Below, one piece after another: positions 13,049 to 14,604 of a stretch of 14,604 bases of DNA. The first letter of the stretch is position 1. The number at the start of each line of letters is the position of its first letter. The translations under genes were made by a program, and so were the position numbers. The DNA is from an uncultured Collinsella sp. (lineage in GTDB: Bacteria; Actinomycetota; Coriobacteriia; Coriobacteriales; Coriobacteriaceae), in assembly GCA_902464495.1 (NCBI GenBank), contig CABQJK010000044.1:1-14604 (forward strand), given 5' to 3'. The notes under the pieces were generated by a model, which was given only the letters and a program-made list of their open reading frames with translations, was not told the DNA's origin and made no database searches.

Positions 13049-14604
13049 ATGGGAAAGAACAAGGATAAGATGGCCAAGCCCGCAGCGGATAAGACGCCCA
13101 AAGGCATGAAGGTCGATAAGGCCGTCAAGAAGTTCCGCAAGCTCGAGGGCAAACTGTGGACCCGCGAGTACCTGCTCAAGATTGCCGAGTTCGATGGAGC
13201 GACGATTGCTCCTGCCAACGGCGCAGCAGCGCGTGCCGACGCCATGGGCACGCTTGCCGGCGAGCATCACAAGCTGCTGACCAGCGAGAAGTCCGTTGAG
13301 CTCGTACGCTCGTTAGCGCGCGAGACCGTCGCCGGCGGCAAAGTCGACGACCCTCAGCTGCTCGACGAGATCCGTGTGCTCGGCCGCGATCAACGTGAGG
13401 CCAGTGCCATCCCCACCGAAGAAGCCGAGGCCTGGACCAGGCTCACCTGCGAGGCGGACGCCGTGTGGCACAAGGCCAAGGCAGCCAACGACTGGGCGAG
13501 CTTTGAGACCTATGTGGATAGAATCGTCGCCCAACTTAAGCATCAGGCCGAGCTCATGGACCCCAAGCGCGACCCATACGATGTTTGGCTCGACCAGTAC
13601 GAGCGCGGCCTTTCCGCCAAGAGCTTCGACGCGTTTTGCGACGAGGTCAAGGCCACCGTCGTGCCGCTCATTCACGCCATCGGCGAGCGCGGCCAGCAGC
13701 CGACTACCGACTTTTTGCACGCCCGCGTGCCCGAGGCCGCCCAGCGTGCCATGAGCTTCGACCTTATGAAGCTCGTCGGCCTGAACTTGGACGACACCAC
13801 GCTTGCCTTTACCGAGCACCCGTTTAGCGAGGGCTTCTCGGTGGGTGACGCGCGCATTGCCACACACATCTACGAAAACGATTGCATCTCCAACGTCTAC
13901 AGCATCATCCACGAGGCGGGACACGCCATGTACGAGCTGGGCGTGAACCCCGCCTATGCGCGCACGTGCCTGGAGGGCGGCACCTCCATGGGTATCCACG
14001 AGAGCCAGAGCCGCTTCTTTGAGAACACCGTGGGTCGCAGTCGCGCCTTTATGGGACCGCTGCTCGAGGTGCTGCGCCGTCACGCGCCCGAGGTTTACGG
14101 CAGCGTGGACGAGGATACGCTCTACCGCGCCGTGAACATCGCGCAGCCGTCGCTGATCCGCACCGAGGCCGACGAGCTCACCTACCCGCTGCATATTATG
14201 GTGCGCTACCAGATTGAGCGTATGCTGTTTGCCGGCGAAGCCACGGCCAAGGACATCCCCGTGCTTTGGAATCGCTTTATGGACGAGTACCTGGGCATTC
14301 CCGTTCCCGACGACACGCACGGCTGTCTGCAGGATACGCACTGGAGCGGTGGCTCGTTTGGCTACTTCCCCACCTATGCGCTGGGCAGCGCCTACGACGC
14401 CATGTTCGTGCCGGCCATGTGCCGCGACGGCGTCGACCTTACCGGTGCCTGCGCGAGCGGCGACTTGGCACCCGTCCGCGCGTGGCTGGGCGAGCACATT
14501 TGGCAGTGGGGCCGCGCCAAGGACGCGCCGGAACTCATCAAGGGTGCCTGCGGCATGGACTTTGACGCCCGCTACTACTGCAGCTACCTGCAGGACAAGT
14601 TCAC
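13049..14604 (+). CDS. M32-family metallocarboxypeptidase (Taq carboxypeptidase type), 3' end outside the window
   Basis: A zinc exopeptidase that removes C-terminal residues from peptides, probably in the cytoplasm, as there is no signal peptide. The frame is open for 518 codons to the right edge with no stop yet. The zinc site is HEAGH at 288-292 (His288, catalytic Glu289, His292), with Glu318 of HESQSRFFEN as the third ligand. Other family segments are TEADELTYPLHIMVRYQIE, DTHGCLQDTHWSGGSFGYFPTYALG and the C-terminal YYCSYLQDKF. M32 proteins are about 500 residues, so only a few are likely missing. The ATG at 13049 follows AAGGA at 6 nt. The first 30 or so residues are Lys-rich (MGKNKDKMAK...) and look like a short extension over typical homologues. 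An ATG at 13044 is in the wrong frame. It is divergent from the pheST leader. GCAGGT (12981-12986) and ACCTGC (13026-13031) form a loose inverted repeat in its 5' region. Confidence 0.93.
   Translation, partial: MGKNKDKMAKPAADKTPKGMKVDKAVKKFRKLEGKLWTREYLLKIAEFDGATIAPANGAAARADAMGTLAGEHHKLLTSEKSVELVRSLARETVAGGKVDDPQLLDEIRVLGRDQREASAIPTEEAEAWTRLTCEADAVWHKAKAANDWASFETYVDRIVAQLKHQAELMDPKRDPYDVWLDQYERGLSAKSFDAFCDEVKATVVPLIHAIGERGQQPTTDFLHARVPEAAQRAMSFDLMKLVGLNLDDTTLAFTEHPFSEGFSVGDARIATHIYENDCISNVYSIIHEAGHAMYELGVNPAYARTCLEGGTSMGIHESQSRFFENTVGRSRAFMGPLLEVLRRHAPEVYGSVDEDTLYRAVNIAQPSLIRTEADELTYPLHIMVRYQIERMLFAGEATAKDIPVLWNRFMDEYLGIPVPDDTHGCLQDTHWSGGSFGYFPTYALGSAYDAMFVPAMCRDGVDLTGACASGDLAPVRAWLGEHIWQWGRAKDAPELIKGACGMDFDARYYCSYLQDKF

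Noticed and set aside
13313..14497. A 394-codon open frame opposite the M32 peptidase
   Set aside because: The peptidase frame has the zinc motif and all family segments; the antisense frame is a shadow of it.

Overview
The window is a GC-rich (about 60%) bacterial chromosome segment. The protein sequences, the phenylalanine T-box leader and the codon use suggest an intestinal actinobacterium of the class Coriobacteriia, most likely Collinsella or a close relative. That placement is an inference from recognised protein families, not a database match. Nothing in the window looks like a phage, a transposon or a CRISPR array. It is mostly core metabolism and ion transport, with unusually rich intergenic RNA and DNA structure.

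Layout from left to right. (1) Positions 75-2756, minus strand: a complete P-type Ca2+-transporting ATPase. Its 3' flank at 1-64 holds part of a structured repeat, and its leader contains a hairpin that covers the ribosome binding site. (2) Positions 3199-4659, plus strand: pyruvate kinase, transcribed divergently from the ATPase out of an AT-rich 442-bp gap and closed by a strong intrinsic terminator. (3) Positions 4862-8504, minus strand: a tight cluster of an ECF-type Ni/Co importer (an S component with a fused N-like domain, then the T component, then the ATPase), followed by a gene resembling zinc-dependent phospholipase C. Upstream of the cluster is a perfect inverted repeat, GTGTTAC-N14-GTAACAC, of the type bound by some NikR nickel repressors, so I read the importer as nickel-specific. 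(4) Positions 8831-12545, minus strand: pheT and pheS, the two phenylalanyl-tRNA synthetase subunits, transcribed pheS then pheT. Upstream of pheS is a complete T-box leader with specifier UUC, an antiterminator and a terminator. (5) Position 13049 to the window end, plus strand: an M32-family metallocarboxypeptidase that runs off the right edge, divergent from the T-box promoter.

The main signal the genes do not explain is a set of long, nested, imperfect hairpins directly downstream of gene 3' ends. One copy lies after pheT (8726-8816). A clearly related, partly truncated copy lies after the Ca2+ ATPase (1-64). The two copies differ by paired changes that keep the apical stem, which is covariation evidence for an RNA structure. 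A third large palindrome of unrelated sequence lies between pheS and pheT. Together with the nickel operator, the T-box and the shielded ribosome binding site, these make the non-coding DNA the most interesting part of the window.
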